A DNA stretch of 64,000 bases, from NCBI RefSeq assembly GCF_000147695.2, contig NC_015958.1, positions 970,501 to 1,034,500 on the forward strand. Reading direction: 5' to 3'. Shown here in pieces: positions 16,583 through 25,548 of this stretch. The notes beneath the pieces are model-generated. The model ran no database searches and was not told the DNA's origin. It saw nothing but the letters and a program-made list of their open reading frames with translations. Source of the stretch: Thermoanaerobacter wiegelii Rt8.B1. GTDB lineage: Bacteria > Bacillota > Thermoanaerobacteria > Thermoanaerobacterales > Thermoanaerobacteraceae. Positions within the stretch are counted from its first letter, which is position 1, and each line of letters starts with the position of its first letter. Made by a program: the position numbers and the translations under genes.

Positions 16583-16864
16583 ATGAAAAAAAGAACGGGA
16601 ATTTTAGCTAGTGCACTTTCTCTTATATTTGTGGGGATTTTGTTACTTTTACCGAACTTTAATGTATATGTGCCTTATTTTGTTTATAAAATGGTATGGC
16701 CTGCCTTTTTTATTTTGCTAGGTTTAGAGTTGATATTTAGCAATAAACTCTATGGAGAAGAAAATAGTAGCATTAATTTAGGGGTCATATTATTGGCAAT
16801 TTTGATTTTAATTTTTACAAGCAAACTTTTTTATTTAGATCCTTTAAGTATCATCAATTTTTGA
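16583..16864 (+). CDS. Small membrane protein, LiaF/DUF5668-type transmembrane region
   Basis: 93 residues, nearly all membrane-spanning, with three to four short helices (residues about 8-26, 31-52 and 66-85). The pattern KMVWPAFFILLGLELIFS matches the transmembrane module shared by LiaI/LiaF-type and PspC-associated proteins of Firmicutes. The same IIWPVLLIIIGLGILF-type motif ends the next protein, so the two genes probably work together in envelope stress. RBS AAAGGAGG. Confidence 0.7.
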   Translation: MKKRTGILASALSLIFVGILLLLPNFNVYVPYFVYKMVWPAFFILLGLELIFSNKLYGEENSSINLGVILLAILILIFTSKLFYLDPLSIINF

Positions 16865-16949
16865 CAGGTAAAGTAGTAAGGAAAGAAAAAATTTATCTGT
16901 TAAAGCTGTAGAGATAGTATATATAATAAATTAGATTGGAGGTCAAAAT

Positions 16950-17363
16950 ATGGGTAGAAAATTGTACAGGTCTAGGGAACAAAAAATGTTAGGAGGAGTT
17001 TGCGGGGGAATAGCGGAGTACTTTGATGTTGACGTGACTTTAGTAAGGCTTATTTGCCTTTTGGCTATATTTAGCGGTTTTGGATTGATTCCATATATCA
17101 TTGCGTGGATAATAATACCAGAAAATCCTTATCAATTAAAGGGAAAAATTATAGATGAAGAGCCTAAAACCGGAGAGCAACAAGATAACGCAGTAGAAAC
17201 AGAAGATAAAACTAACAAAGCAAATGAAGTTTTAGGTTGGGTTTTAGTGATTTTGGGAGTATTGCTTTTATTAAATAGATTATTACCTTGGTTGAGTTTT
17301 AAAATTATTTGGCCGGTTTTGCTGATTATAATTGGTTTAGGGATTTTATTTAAAAGAACATAG
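16950..17363 (+). CDS. PspC-domain membrane protein
   Basis: 137 residues. The PspC domain occupies 1-60: KLYRSREQKMLGGVCGGIAEYF and DVTLVRLICLLAIF then a helix ending IIPENP (quoted as separate pieces). A charged linker (about 65-92) leads to two further helices ending IIWPVLLIIIGLGILFKRT. PspC proteins sense membrane stress. RBS TTGGAGG. Its TAG stop is part of the palindrome at 17361-17380. Confidence 0.85.
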   Translation: MGRKLYRSREQKMLGGVCGGIAEYFDVDVTLVRLICLLAIFSGFGLIPYIIAWIIIPENPYQLKGKIIDEEPKTGEQQDNAVETEDKTNKANEVLGWVLVILGVLLLLNRLLPWLSFKIIWPVLLIIIGLGILFKRT

Positions 17364-17380
17364 GGAGCATGTGCTCCCTA
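17361..17380. repeat. Terminator palindrome, left copy flanking MITE copy 2
   Basis: TAGGGAGCATGTGCTCCCTA, an exact palindrome containing the pspC stop. An identical 20-bp copy is at 17628-17647. The two look like a target duplication around the mobile element. Confidence 0.85.
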
Positions 17381-17627
17381 CGGTTTGTTGACAAAGTTCT
17401 ATTTTTGTTGGCATTTTGAATCGTTTGCTCCGGTGATATCGCAGACTAAACTAGCGCTCGTCCTCGGGCTCAAGCGGGGTTCCGGGCACATTCGTCATCC
17501 TTGAGTTAGTGCCCGCCTCCGCCTTCACAAGGCTACGGCCCCGCTTTCGCCTCTCAGCCTCGCTTGCTCTATCAAGTCGCTACACTTATGCAAAATGCCA
17601 ACATATCATAAAGAGTTTGTCTACATG
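17381..17627 (-). mobile_element. MITE-like structured element, copy 2
   Basis: 247 bp, the reverse complement of the block at 451-773 without its 72-nt hairpin insertion. Ends: GGTTTGTTGACAAAG at the left and (reverse complement) TGTAGACAAACTC at the right, each followed inward by a TTGGCATTTTG motif. The GC-rich core keeps the GCGGGG/CCCCGC, GCCTT/AAGGC and GGGCAC/GTGCCC pairings. It contains no protein gene. Perfect 20-bp copies of the pspC terminator flank it. Confidence 0.75.
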
Positions 17628-17647
17628 TAGGGAGCATGTGCTCCCTA
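17628..17647. repeat. Terminator palindrome, right copy flanking MITE copy 2
   Basis: Exact copy of 17361-17380, followed by ATCTTTTT. On the minus strand it contains the TAG stop of the polysaccharide deacetylase, so before insertion one palindrome ended both convergent genes. Confidence 0.85.
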
Positions 17648-18493
17648 ATCTTTTTGCTGTTCTTGGTTGTTATTTGCTATATTATTTTTTTCATAATTTA
17701 AAAGCTCTGATACAGTTACAAAACTATAACCTTCAGATTTTAGTTTTTCCATTATCTGAGGAAGTGCAGCTAAAGTATTAGTTTTTCCTTCATGCATGAG
17801 AATTACTGAACCGTTTTTTGTGTGACTTATCACCCGATTGACTACATTTTCTACTGCTGGGCTTCGCCAATCATCTGGGTCTACATTCCATAAAACAACG
17901 TGAAGTCCCAATGCATCTGATATTTCTAAAAGAGTTTTGTTAAAAGCTCCATAAGGAGGTCTAAAAAGTATAGGTTTTACTCCTGTAGATTCAACGACGA
18001 TTTTTTGTGTTTTGTAAAGTTCCTCTACCATTTGCTCTGGTTTCATTTTCGACATATTAAAGTGGCTGTAGGAATGTAGTCCAATTTCATTGCCATTTTC
18101 ATAAATATATTTTAGAAGTTCAGGATGTTTTTGAGCATTTTTGTCAATGACAAAAAATGTAGCTTTTACCTCCATGCTTTTTAATATATCAATATATTTC
18201 TTTGTATATTCTGGTATTGGTCCGTCATCAAAGGTAAGAGCGACTACTTTACCTGCACTTTTGTTGTAACCAAAAACCCGAGTATTAGGTTGCTGTTGCG
18301 GTGGGTAGGAACTTTTTTCTCCGTCAGATGGTGTGTCCCAAATTTTTGTGGTAGAATTTACTTGTACATATCTATCCTCAAACATATATTTATAGGCAAA
18401 AGTTGCTGAACCAATGAGGACTGACAGTAAAAACACTATTATAAGTGTGTAAATTATACTTCTATTTTTTTTGCGGCGTCTTCGTGGGGCCAT
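17645..18493 (-). CDS. Polysaccharide deacetylase (CE4), membrane-anchored
   Basis: 282 residues from the ATG at 18491-18493, placed eight bases after GAGGAG. A basic start (MAPRRRRKKNRS) and one helix (about 14-36) anchor it with the domain outside. All five CE4 motifs are present: TFDDGP, HSYSH with the two zinc histidines, RPPYG, DPDDW and LMHEG. The family deacetylates peptidoglycan or related N-acetylated glycans. An ECF-like promoter at 18646-18671 points at this gene, suggesting envelope-stress control. Confidence 0.9.
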   Translation of the reverse strand: MAPRRRRKKNRSIIYTLIIVFLLSVLIGSATFAYKYMFEDRYVQVNSTTKIWDTPSDGEKSSYPPQQQPNTRVFGYNKSAGKVVALTFDDGPIPEYTKKYIDILKSMEVKATFFVIDKNAQKHPELLKYIYENGNEIGLHSYSHFNMSKMKPEQMVEELYKTQKIVVESTGVKPILFRPPYGAFNKTLLEISDALGLHVVLWNVDPDDWRSPAVENVVNRVISHTKNGSVILMHEGKTNTLAALPQIMEKLKSEGYSFVTVSELLNYEKNNIANNNQEQQKD

Positions 18494-18645
18494 ATAATCA
18501 TCTCCTCGTTGTTTCAATTATACTATTTAAACTGTTAGCAGTTATTAACAATTGATTAATTTTATGTTACAAATTTGTAACATTTAGAGGAATTAATTTT
18601 ACTTTTGAGGTTTATTTTTAATTATTTTTGGTTTCCATATATGTA

Positions 18646-18671
18646 GACGTAGCAGGAATGACAAAGTTTCA
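18646..18671 (-). promoter_or_regulatory. Predicted ECF-sigma promoter of the deacetylase gene
   Basis: On the minus strand: TGAAAC, 16 nt, CGTCTAC. It is the same architecture as 15509-15534 and 25549-25574, with a classical SigW-like -35 box. It lies about 150 bases before the start codon, leaving a long AT-rich leader. Confidence 0.55.
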
Positions 18672-18697
18672 AAAAACATGACAAATTATTAGTACTT

Positions 18698-19066
18698 TTA
18701 CCATACGTCAAAAAGATTAAGTTTTTTAGTTATATAATATAAAAAGAAGATTATTAGGAGTATTATAATTCCTCCGACAAATCCAACAGATTGTTTAGGT
18801 ATTAACAATGAGGAAGACAATACTATCCCTATCAGCATTATTGTAAACCATTCTTTTTTTGAAGATGAGGTATTTCCCATGATAGGTTTGTATTTTATAA
18901 ATGTGTAGAGTATTATTATCCAGTTGAAAAATTGTACAAACCCTGTAGCGCTTGTTATATATTCGTAGACGTCCTTTGGTAGTATGTAAGAAAGAATAAC
19001 TGCTATGAAAAGCCCAAAACTACTTAAGGCAAGAGCATATATGGGTACATCTCTTTTTGTTTTTTT
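18698..19066 (-). CDS. Amino acid permease, C-terminal part (after frameshift)
   Basis: This frame continues the permease at 19024-20016. It picks up at KKTKRDVPIYALALSSFG, which directly follows APTFLAK in the family's usual sequence, and adds the last four or so membrane helices to the stop at 18698. It is separated from the first part by one missing base in a run of seven T (19060-19066; A on the coding strand). It has no start signal of its own, so it is either part of one gene or dead. Confidence 0.7.
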   Translation of the reverse strand, partial: KKTKRDVPIYALALSSFGLFIAVILSYILPKDVYEYITSATGFVQFFNWIIILYTFIKYKPIMGNTSSSKKEWFTIMLIGIVLSSSLLIPKQSVGFVGGIIILLIIFFLYYITKKLNLFDVW

Positions 19067-20016
19067 GCTAGAAAAGTAGGAGCAAACCTGCTTTGTCCCA
19101 AAGAGTAGAGGACTTGTGTTACGGCATACATTGCGCCATTCATTGTAGTTAAAGCTGCCGTAAGTATTACAAAATTCATTATTGAAGCTATAAAGGGAAT
19201 TTTGGTAAAGGACAAAAGTTTTATAAAAGGGCTTTCGGTAATGGAGATGGTATCCCATGGTATTATCATTAGTAATAGGGTTATTGAGGAAATGTATAAT
19301 ATTGTAAGAAATAAGACTATATATTTACGAGCTATTGGAGTATATTTTCGAGGATTTTTCGTTTTTACTGCTGACATTGCTACAACTTCTACACCGCCAA
19401 AGGGGATTAGTGACATGAGCATTGCACCTAAAAATCCTTTTATACCGTGAGGTGCAAATCCCCCATGAACATAGAGATTTTTAATTCCCATAGTAGGAGT
19501 CTTTGCAAAAAAGCCCATTAGTGTAAGGATCCCTACTATGACTATAATAAATAAAGCCACTATTTTTATAGTAGAAAACCAGGATTCAATTTCTCCAAAG
19601 TTTTTCGTTCCCGTTAAATTGATAGTTATAACTAAAGCGGAATATATAAGAGAAAAAATCCATAAGGGTACTTTAGGAAACCAATATTTTGTAAATATAG
19701 ATGATGCAGTTACTTCACTGGACATGATGAAAACTCCTGCTGTCCAGTACACCCAGCCGCTCAAAAAACCTCCAATATCTCCCAAAGCTTCTTCTGCGTA
19801 TACTCTAAAAGTTCCTTCTACCGGTTTATAAGTAATCATTTGTGACAGTGCATAAAAAACTTGTGACATGATAAAAGCTGATACAACGTAATTAAGTATA
19901 ATAATAGGGCCGGCAGTATGAATTGCAATGCCACTGGCTAAGAAAAATCCTGCCCCCAAAATTCCTCCAACGCCGATAAGTACTAATTCGTTGACAGATA
20001 GTGCACCTTTTTCCAT
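19024..20016 (-). CDS. Amino acid permease (APC family), N-terminal part, frameshifted
   Basis: From the ATG at 20014-20016 (RBS GGAGGTG) the frame encodes nine or so helices of an APC-superfamily transporter, including GVGGILGAGFFLASG, the substrate-binding first helix, and FGGVEVVAMSA in helix 6. It stops at 19024 soon after SRFAPTFLAKK. The remaining helices are in the next frame (18698-19066). Restoring an eighth A in the run at 19060-19066 joins both into one protein of about 440 residues, the normal family length. Confidence 0.75.
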   Translation of the reverse strand: MEKGALSVNELVLIGVGGILGAGFFLASGIAIHTAGPIIILNYVVSAFIMSQVFYALSQMITYKPVEGTFRVYAEEALGDIGGFLSGWVYWTAGVFIMSSEVTASSIFTKYWFPKVPLWIFSLIYSALVITINLTGTKNFGEIESWFSTIKIVALFIIVIVGILTLMGFFAKTPTMGIKNLYVHGGFAPHGIKGFLGAMLMSLIPFGGVEVVAMSAVKTKNPRKYTPIARKYIVLFLTILYISSITLLLMIIPWDTISITESPFIKLLSFTKIPFIASIMNFVILTAALTTMNGAMYAVTQVLYSLGQSRFAPTFLAKKQKEMYPYMLLP

Positions 20017-20131
20017 ATTTACACCTCCACAAATTGTTAGTATTATTATTGGCAAATTAGTGTTAGCTTATTATTGCAAATTTAACTATTCTATAGTAAA
20101 ATTCGATATTATAAATTGAAGGAGGTGCTAC

Positions 20132-20656
20132 ATGAAATACAAGACTTTCACAAAAAAAGAAAGGGTGCTCTTATATCTTTTGATATTATTGATTTATACA
20201 GTGCTTTTAGTGAGCTTTTTTAATGCTTTTATTGATGTAAACGAAAAAAGGATTCATGTATTTGATACTTTGCTTGAGTGGTTTTTATATGTTTTTTTAG
20301 TGATGGTATTTTCAGGATTTTTGCTATCTTTGGCTAATTCTTTTCACGAGTTAAATGAAGACCGGTTGATATTGAGATTTGGAATTTTAGGATTTATGCA
20401 TATAAGATATAGTGATATATCTGCGATTTCAGAGTATAACGAAAAAGACATTCCTTTTGGGAGAATGCGTATTTTGAAAAATACTTGTTATATGGCTTTT
20501 GCTAAAAGAAGTCTTGTTAAGATAGAATTAAAAAAGAAAGTTCGAGTATATTATTTATTCTTTTTCAAAAGATGGGTAGATACTGCTATTTTTTCTGTGG
20601 ATAAAAGAGAGGAATTTATAAAAGAGTTAAATAAGAAAGCAGGGAAAATGCCTTAA
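20132..20656 (+). CDS. Hypothetical membrane protein, PH-like domain
   Basis: 174 residues. Two hydrophobic helices (about 12-34 and 46-70) are followed by a soluble part with LILRFGILGFMHIRYSDISAI, which looks like the bacterial PH-type fold found after paired helices. It ends with many Lys residues. No specific function is recognised. RBS AAGGAGGTG. Confidence 0.6.
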   Translation: MKYKTFTKKERVLLYLLILLIYTVLLVSFFNAFIDVNEKRIHVFDTLLEWFLYVFLVMVFSGFLLSLANSFHELNEDRLILRFGILGFMHIRYSDISAISEYNEKDIPFGRMRILKNTCYMAFAKRSLVKIELKKKVRVYYLFFFKRWVDTAIFSVDKREEFIKELNKKAGKMP

Positions 20657-20675
20657 TAAGCAATTTCCCTGCTTT
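20636..20675. terminator. Bidirectional terminator
   Basis: AAAGCAGGGAAA (20636-20647) pairs with TTTCCCTGCTTT (20664-20675). It spans the stop of the 174-residue gene and abuts the end of the minus-strand CC/Se gene. Confidence 0.75.
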
Positions 20676-20958
20676 AAATTACTTTCCATCCATTGATTGC
20701 AAGATATTTTATACCTAAAATACTTTTAAGTTCAATTGTTAGATTTTCTAATTCCCTTTCATATATTATTTTGTCTACGTATACGTTAATTCTGTCAACT
20801 CCTACAATATAGTATTTTTCTTGATTTTTTGGAATACCAATAAATATTTCTGGGGGGAGGTTAGGCTCTATACAGCAATTTTGGATGTCATGATATTTAA
20901 TGGATATATTGCCGCCTTTTTTGAGTATATATTCTTTTGCAGCTTTAGTGATTTTCAA
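20674..20958 (-). CDS. CC/Se-motif family protein
   Basis: 94 residues from a TTG at 20956-20958 behind GGGGTG; an upstream GTG is less likely. It matches the small family in which a Cys-Cys (or Cys-Sec) motif lies in a HesB-like context: NISIKYHDIQNCCIEPNLPP, then IGIPKNQEKYYIVGV. Here both positions are Cys and no Sec codon is used. A redox or metal role is assumed for the family; nothing is proven. Confidence 0.65.
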   Translation of the reverse strand: MKITKAAKEYILKKGGNISIKYHDIQNCCIEPNLPPEIFIGIPKNQEKYYIVGVDRINVYVDKIIYERELENLTIELKSILGIKYLAINGWKVI

Positions 20959-20985
20959 ATAAAACACCCCGTTTCAAAATCTACT

Positions 20986-22782
20986 TTAATTAAATACACT
21001 TGCTTTAATTGCCTCTTTTGTGAGTTTTCCTTTTTTGAGCCATCCATACCATTTTACTACAGAATCTATTATAATGGTGATTGCTAGTAGTATTATTGTA
21101 ATTGAAAGCACCACAAGTAACATGTTACCTTTTGGAAGGTAATTGGTGACTATATTTAAGTATGCAGCGTATAATGTAGTTGTAGCCATAAATATGAAGG
21201 GAATCAATGTTATCCACATGTATTGAGGTTTTCCTTTTTTAATGATGACAGTTGTTCCTAAGGCTAAAGCTATTGCTGCAAGTAATTGGTTGGAAGTTCC
21301 AAATAAAGGCCATATTGTTGAAATATTTCCAGTATATACTAGGTAACCCCATGCGAAAGATATTAAGAAGCTTGTAAAAATTATCCCTGGCCACCAATTT
21401 CTATCTCCTAAAGATTTGTATATTGCTCCACCTGCTTCTTGTAACAAATATCTTCCTATACGAGTGCCTGCGTCTATTGTAGTTAGAATGAATAATGCTT
21501 CAAATAGTATTACAAAATGATAGAGATATGCACTGAGATGCTCTAAAAAAGGAATTTTGGAGAAGATAAAGGTCATACCTACACCAAGAGTTACTGCACC
21601 ACCTGGCCTTCCTGCTACATTTTCACCGACTAACTGAGATAAAACTGGTAAGTCTACGACTTTCATGCCCAACTTTTGGAAGACTTCAGGAGATACATTT
21701 ATAGCAAAGTAATCAGCAGGGATTAAACTTGTTGCAGCTATTAACGCCATCATTGCAACAAAACCTTCTGCTAACATTGCTCCATAAGCTATAGGCAGTA
21801 TATCTTTTTCGTTTTTTATCATTTTAGGCGTTGTTCCAGATGACACAAGAGAATGAAAACCAGATATGGCTCCGCAGGCTATTGTTATAAACACATAAGG
21901 CCATACTTTTCCAGGGATTATAGGACCTCCTCCTGCGACAAATTGTGTTACAGCAGGCATTCTTATTTCAGGATTTACGATTATAACTCCTATTGCAAGA
22001 AGAAGCATTACACCTAATTTCATATAAGTGCTCAAATAATCCCTGGGCACTAACAAAAGCCACACGGGTAATACTGCCGCAATGAAACCATAACTAGCCA
22101 ATATTACAGTCATTTCTTTTTGGCTAAATGTTAAATAACGAGCTAAAGCTGTGTGTTCAATATAAGGTCCTGCCACAACGGACAATATCAAAAGAGTCAC
22201 ACCTATTATTGTTGCTCCTTTTACATCGTCAGGTCTAATCCATTTCATGTATATTCCCATAAAGATTGCTATAGGAATTGTGGCAGCAACTGTAAATGTT
22301 CCCCATGGGCTGTTGTATAAGGCATTTACTACAACAAGTGAAAGACCTGCCAGTGTAATTATAATTATTAAAAGGACGGCTATAGCGGTTGCTACTCCTG
22401 ATACTTTACCTACTTCTTTTCTGGTAATGTCTATTATAGAAGATCCATCATGCCTTACAGAAGCGAAAAGTATTACCATGTCGTGAACTGCTCCTGCTAG
22501 TACTGCGCCAATTAAAATCCACAAAGCTCCTGGCAGATAGCCAAATTGTGCAGCAAGTACCGGTCCTACAAGAGGTCCTGCACCGGCTATTGCAGCAAAA
22601 TGATGTCCAAAAAGGACCCATTTGTTAGTTGGAACGTAGTCATAGCCATTTTCCAGTCTATAAGCAGGTGTTGTCCTGTTTTCATCAAATGCCAGAACTT
22701 TGGCAGCGATGAAGGCGCCATAGAACCGGTATGCTAAAGCGTATACACTTGCTGTTATGATAACTAAAACTAGACCGTTCAT
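20986..22782 (-). CDS. cstA: Carbon starvation protein CstA (pyruvate/peptide transporter)
   Basis: 598 residues with about 16 helices. CstA landmarks are visible: RLENGYDYVPTNKWVLFGHH, FAAIAGAGPLVGPVLAAQFG, GAVHDMVILFASVRHDG, FHSLVSSGTTPKMI and the late LLQEAGGAIYK region. E. coli homologues CstA and BtsT import pyruvate or peptides at nutrient limitation. A LytS/LytT-type sensor pair lies directly upstream on the same strand, the same partnership as BtsS/BtsR with BtsT, so pyruvate-responsive control is a fair inference. Confidence 0.92.
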   Translation of the reverse strand: MNGLVLVIITASVYALAYRFYGAFIAAKVLAFDENRTTPAYRLENGYDYVPTNKWVLFGHHFAAIAGAGPLVGPVLAAQFGYLPGALWILIGAVLAGAVHDMVILFASVRHDGSSIIDITRKEVGKVSGVATAIAVLLIIIITLAGLSLVVVNALYNSPWGTFTVAATIPIAIFMGIYMKWIRPDDVKGATIIGVTLLILSVVAGPYIEHTALARYLTFSQKEMTVILASYGFIAAVLPVWLLLVPRDYLSTYMKLGVMLLLAIGVIIVNPEIRMPAVTQFVAGGGPIIPGKVWPYVFITIACGAISGFHSLVSSGTTPKMIKNEKDILPIAYGAMLAEGFVAMMALIAATSLIPADYFAINVSPEVFQKLGMKVVDLPVLSQLVGENVAGRPGGAVTLGVGMTFIFSKIPFLEHLSAYLYHFVILFEALFILTTIDAGTRIGRYLLQEAGGAIYKSLGDRNWWPGIIFTSFLISFAWGYLVYTGNISTIWPLFGTSNQLLAAIALALGTTVIIKKGKPQYMWITLIPFIFMATTTLYAAYLNIVTNYLPKGNMLLVVLSITIILLAITIIIDSVVKWYGWLKKGKLTKEAIKASVFN

Positions 22783-22909
22783 TGAATATAACCCCTCCTG
22801 TAATAAATTTCAATTATAAGTTTAACACAGATTTTAAACGATTTCAGTCAATTTGAAATGAAAAGAAGAAATTAAACTATGAAAAGAAATATATATAGAT
22901 AAAAAGAAA

Positions 22910-22933
22910 TGACAGGGTTAATTATCCCTGTCA
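22910..22933 (-). terminator. Terminator of the lytSR-type operon
   Basis: On the minus strand TGACAGGG, loop, CCCTGTCA followed by TTTCTTTTT. It overlaps the lytT stop and separates it from cstA. Confidence 0.75.
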
Positions 22934-23685
22934 AGACCCAGCAAAAGTTTTAGTTCTTTTATTTGAGATTTGCCTACAGGTATTTGGGTTTTTTTGTTGT
23001 CATCCATTACCACCCAGTAAGTGCCTTTGAACCAAGGCAATATTTCTATTATTTTATTTAAGTTAACAATGTAACTTTTTTGAACCCTAAAAAAGGCATT
23101 TTCTTTAAGCTTTTCTTCAAGGCTTTTTATCGTTCCTTTGTATATAAAATTGTCACTTTTAGTTTTTACCATAACATCTCCTTCATAGGCTTCTGCAAAA
23201 ATTATTTCATCTAAATCGATAAGTTTTATTCTTCCATTTTTTTCAACAGCTAATTTTTCTATTTTTTTGTTTTCGAATTCTAAGGAGGGATTATATTGTC
23301 GTTTCCATTCCATATCTTTATAAAAGGTTCTTATTTTTTCTAATGTCTTATATAGCCTATGCTGACTTATTGGTTTTAAAAGATAATCAAGGGCTCCTAT
23401 TTCAAAAGCTTCTATTGCGTGCATATCATAAGCGGTTACAAAAACCACATAAGGCAGTTTCCCGACAGAAGATATATGTTTTGCTACATCGGAACCGTTT
23501 ATTTTTGGGATGTTTATGTCGAGAAATACTACTTCAGGCTTTAACTCTTCTATCAATTTTAGCGCTGAAAGACCGTTGTCAGCCTCTCCTACAATTTCTA
23601 TGTCTTCATACTCACTAAGAAGATATTTGAGTTCATCTCTTGCAGGTGGTTCGTCGTCAATAATTAACGCTTTCAATTTCTTCAT
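22918..23685 (-). CDS. lytT: LytTR-family response regulator
   Basis: 255 residues from the third of three close ATGs, which has AAGGGATG at good spacing. Receiver domain 1-120: IIDDEPPARDE acidic pocket, phospho-Asp in VVFLDINIP, VTAYD and LLKPI. The C-terminal 100 residues are a LytTR DNA-binding domain (IIFAEAYEGDVMV, FFRVQKSYIVNLNKI). It pairs with the overlapping sensor kinase. Likely target: cstA downstream. Confidence 0.9.
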   Translation of the reverse strand: MKKLKALIIDDEPPARDELKYLLSEYEDIEIVGEADNGLSALKLIEELKPEVVFLDINIPKINGSDVAKHISSVGKLPYVVFVTAYDMHAIEAFEIGALDYLLKPISQHRLYKTLEKIRTFYKDMEWKRQYNPSLEFENKKIEKLAVEKNGRIKLIDLDEIIFAEAYEGDVMVKTKSDNFIYKGTIKSLEEKLKENAFFRVQKSYIVNLNKIIEILPWFKGTYWVVMDDNKKTQIPVGKSQIKELKLLLGLDRDN

Positions 23686-25396
23686 ATACATCATCCCTTT
23701 TTAAGTAAGCTTTGGGTATTTTAAAAGAAACTTTTGTACCAATCTTTTCTTCGCTTTTAATTACTAGAGAACATTCTTTACAAAATATAGTAGTAAGCCT
23801 TTCATTTACATTATAAAGACCAATTCCTGCTCCATTGCCAAAACCTTTTCTCAAAAGATTTTGTTGGTCTTCTTGTTTTATTCCTATTCCATCATCTTCT
23901 ACACAAAAGCTAATGTAGTCTACTTTGTCTTTTATTTTTATTTTGATAGTTCCACCATCACCTTTCGGGAGGATACCGTGTTTTACGGCATTTTCAACTA
24001 TTGGCTGAAGGGTAAAAGAAGGCATGTAATAGGACAGTACATTTTCATCAATGTCTTGTTCTATGTTTAGTTTATCTCCAAAACGAGCTTTTTCTATATA
24101 TAAGTAAGCATTGATATTATTTAACTCTTGCTCAATAGTGACATACTTTCCTACATTTTTTAAATTGTGTTTAAAATATTCACTTAAATTTATTAAGAGT
24201 GCTCGCGCTTCATCAGGTTTTGTTCTTATAAAAGATATGACAGTATTTAAAGCATTAAACAAAAAGTGAGGATTAATTTGAGCTTGTAAAGCGTTAAGTT
24301 TTGCTTCAGTAGCTAATTTTCTCTGATATTCTGCATCAGCAATTTCTAATTGATAAGATATTAAATGTCCTAACCCTTTTGCAAGCTCAATTTCTGTATT
24401 TGAGATGACATTATTTCTCGATTTATTTCCTCCTTTGTAGAGTTTTAATGTTCCTACCACTTTATCGTACTTAAAAAGAGGCACAATTACAGCAGAGGAT
24501 AAAGGACAATCCTCATGGGAACATCCGATTTCTTCTTTTGATTTGGCTATGCGGATTTTTCTAGTTTTTAAAACTTCTTTTGTCGCTTTTGTGAGTACTG
24601 GTGTACCAGGTTTATGGTGGTCTGAAGCGATACCTACGTGGGCTAAAATTTTCTTTTTGTCAGTTAATGTAACAGCTGATACATTTGTGGAATTATATAT
24701 TATTTCTGCTGTTTTTTGTGCCGATTCTTCATTTAATCCCTTTCTTAAGTATGGCAGAGTTTTGGATGCAATTTCAAGGGCGATTTTTGCTTGCATGGCA
24801 GAGATTTGTTCTTTTTCATCGAAGACCGATTTAATTATTATCATAAATATAGCTATACCTGTTGCATTGACTATCATCATAGGTAATCCTATAATATCTA
24901 CCAATTCTAAAGCTTGGGAAAAAGGCTTGGCAGTTGTTAAAATGATTAACATTTGTACAGCTTCACCTATAAATCCTGCTACAAATGCCAATTCCCAAGG
25001 GACATGTTCCCCTTTATAATATTTTCTTATAAGTCCACCAGAAAATCCTTCTAAAATAGTAGATACGCCACAAGACATTGCTGTAAAACCACCTAAGAAA
25101 AATCTGTGAACTCCTGCTATTAAACCTGCACCTAAACCTACTAAAGGGCCTCCTATTAAGCCTGCTACCATTGGACCTACCACTCTTGAGTTTGCAATAG
25201 CGTCTTTTATAGGTACACCGACGTAAGTTCCTGCAATACCTATTACCCCAAAGATGACCATGGTCAAAAGAAGGTCTTTTTTTGTAACGCGACTGTTATA
25301 GATTATTTTTTTGAAAAATTCTGCCTTAGAAAGCACAAAAGCTAGAAGAGCTATTATGCTAAACCTTTCTGCAAGTATTATCAGAAGCTCATACAT
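23657..25396 (-). CDS. lytS: LytS-type sensor histidine kinase
   Basis: 579 residues. The N-terminal 5TM LytS module (about 1-195) has VVGPMVAGLIGGPLVGLGAG and HRFFLGGFTAMSCG. A GAF-like domain follows (about 215-350), with two Cys in EEIGCSHEDCPLS that could sense redox or metal. The kinase core carries the phospho-His in NPHFLFNALNTVISF and an ATPase with VENAVKHG and DDGIG. Its 3' end overlaps lytT. It probably senses an external carboxylate, by analogy with BtsS/YpdA. Confidence 0.92.
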   Translation of the reverse strand: MYELLIILAERFSIIALLAFVLSKAEFFKKIIYNSRVTKKDLLLTMVIFGVIGIAGTYVGVPIKDAIANSRVVGPMVAGLIGGPLVGLGAGLIAGVHRFFLGGFTAMSCGVSTILEGFSGGLIRKYYKGEHVPWELAFVAGFIGEAVQMLIILTTAKPFSQALELVDIIGLPMMIVNATGIAIFMIIIKSVFDEKEQISAMQAKIALEIASKTLPYLRKGLNEESAQKTAEIIYNSTNVSAVTLTDKKKILAHVGIASDHHKPGTPVLTKATKEVLKTRKIRIAKSKEEIGCSHEDCPLSSAVIVPLFKYDKVVGTLKLYKGGNKSRNNVISNTEIELAKGLGHLISYQLEIADAEYQRKLATEAKLNALQAQINPHFLFNALNTVISFIRTKPDEARALLINLSEYFKHNLKNVGKYVTIEQELNNINAYLYIEKARFGDKLNIEQDIDENVLSYYMPSFTLQPIVENAVKHGILPKGDGGTIKIKIKDKVDYISFCVEDDGIGIKQEDQQNLLRKGFGNGAGIGLYNVNERLTTIFCKECSLVIKSEEKIGTKVSFKIPKAYLKRDDVYEEIESVNY

Positions 25397-25548
25397 ATTT
25401 GTTCACTCCATTATCAAAAATTTTCTAAATTAGAAGGATAAAGTAATCAGCATGTCGTATTATTAATATATATCTTAATTATATTTATTCTACAGAAATA
25501 ACTTTTTTCCTGCAACACATATTTTCCATATATTGCATCTTAATATTT

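Noticed and set aside
17509..17781. 90-codon frame through the MITE and the deacetylase gene end
   Set aside because: It has no ribosome site, runs through the structured repeat, and is antisense to a clear CE4 gene.
19024..19066. Programmed ribosomal frameshift in the permease
   Set aside because: A permease has no known use for it, and two unrelated genes show the same single-A loss, so error or transcriptional slippage is simpler.
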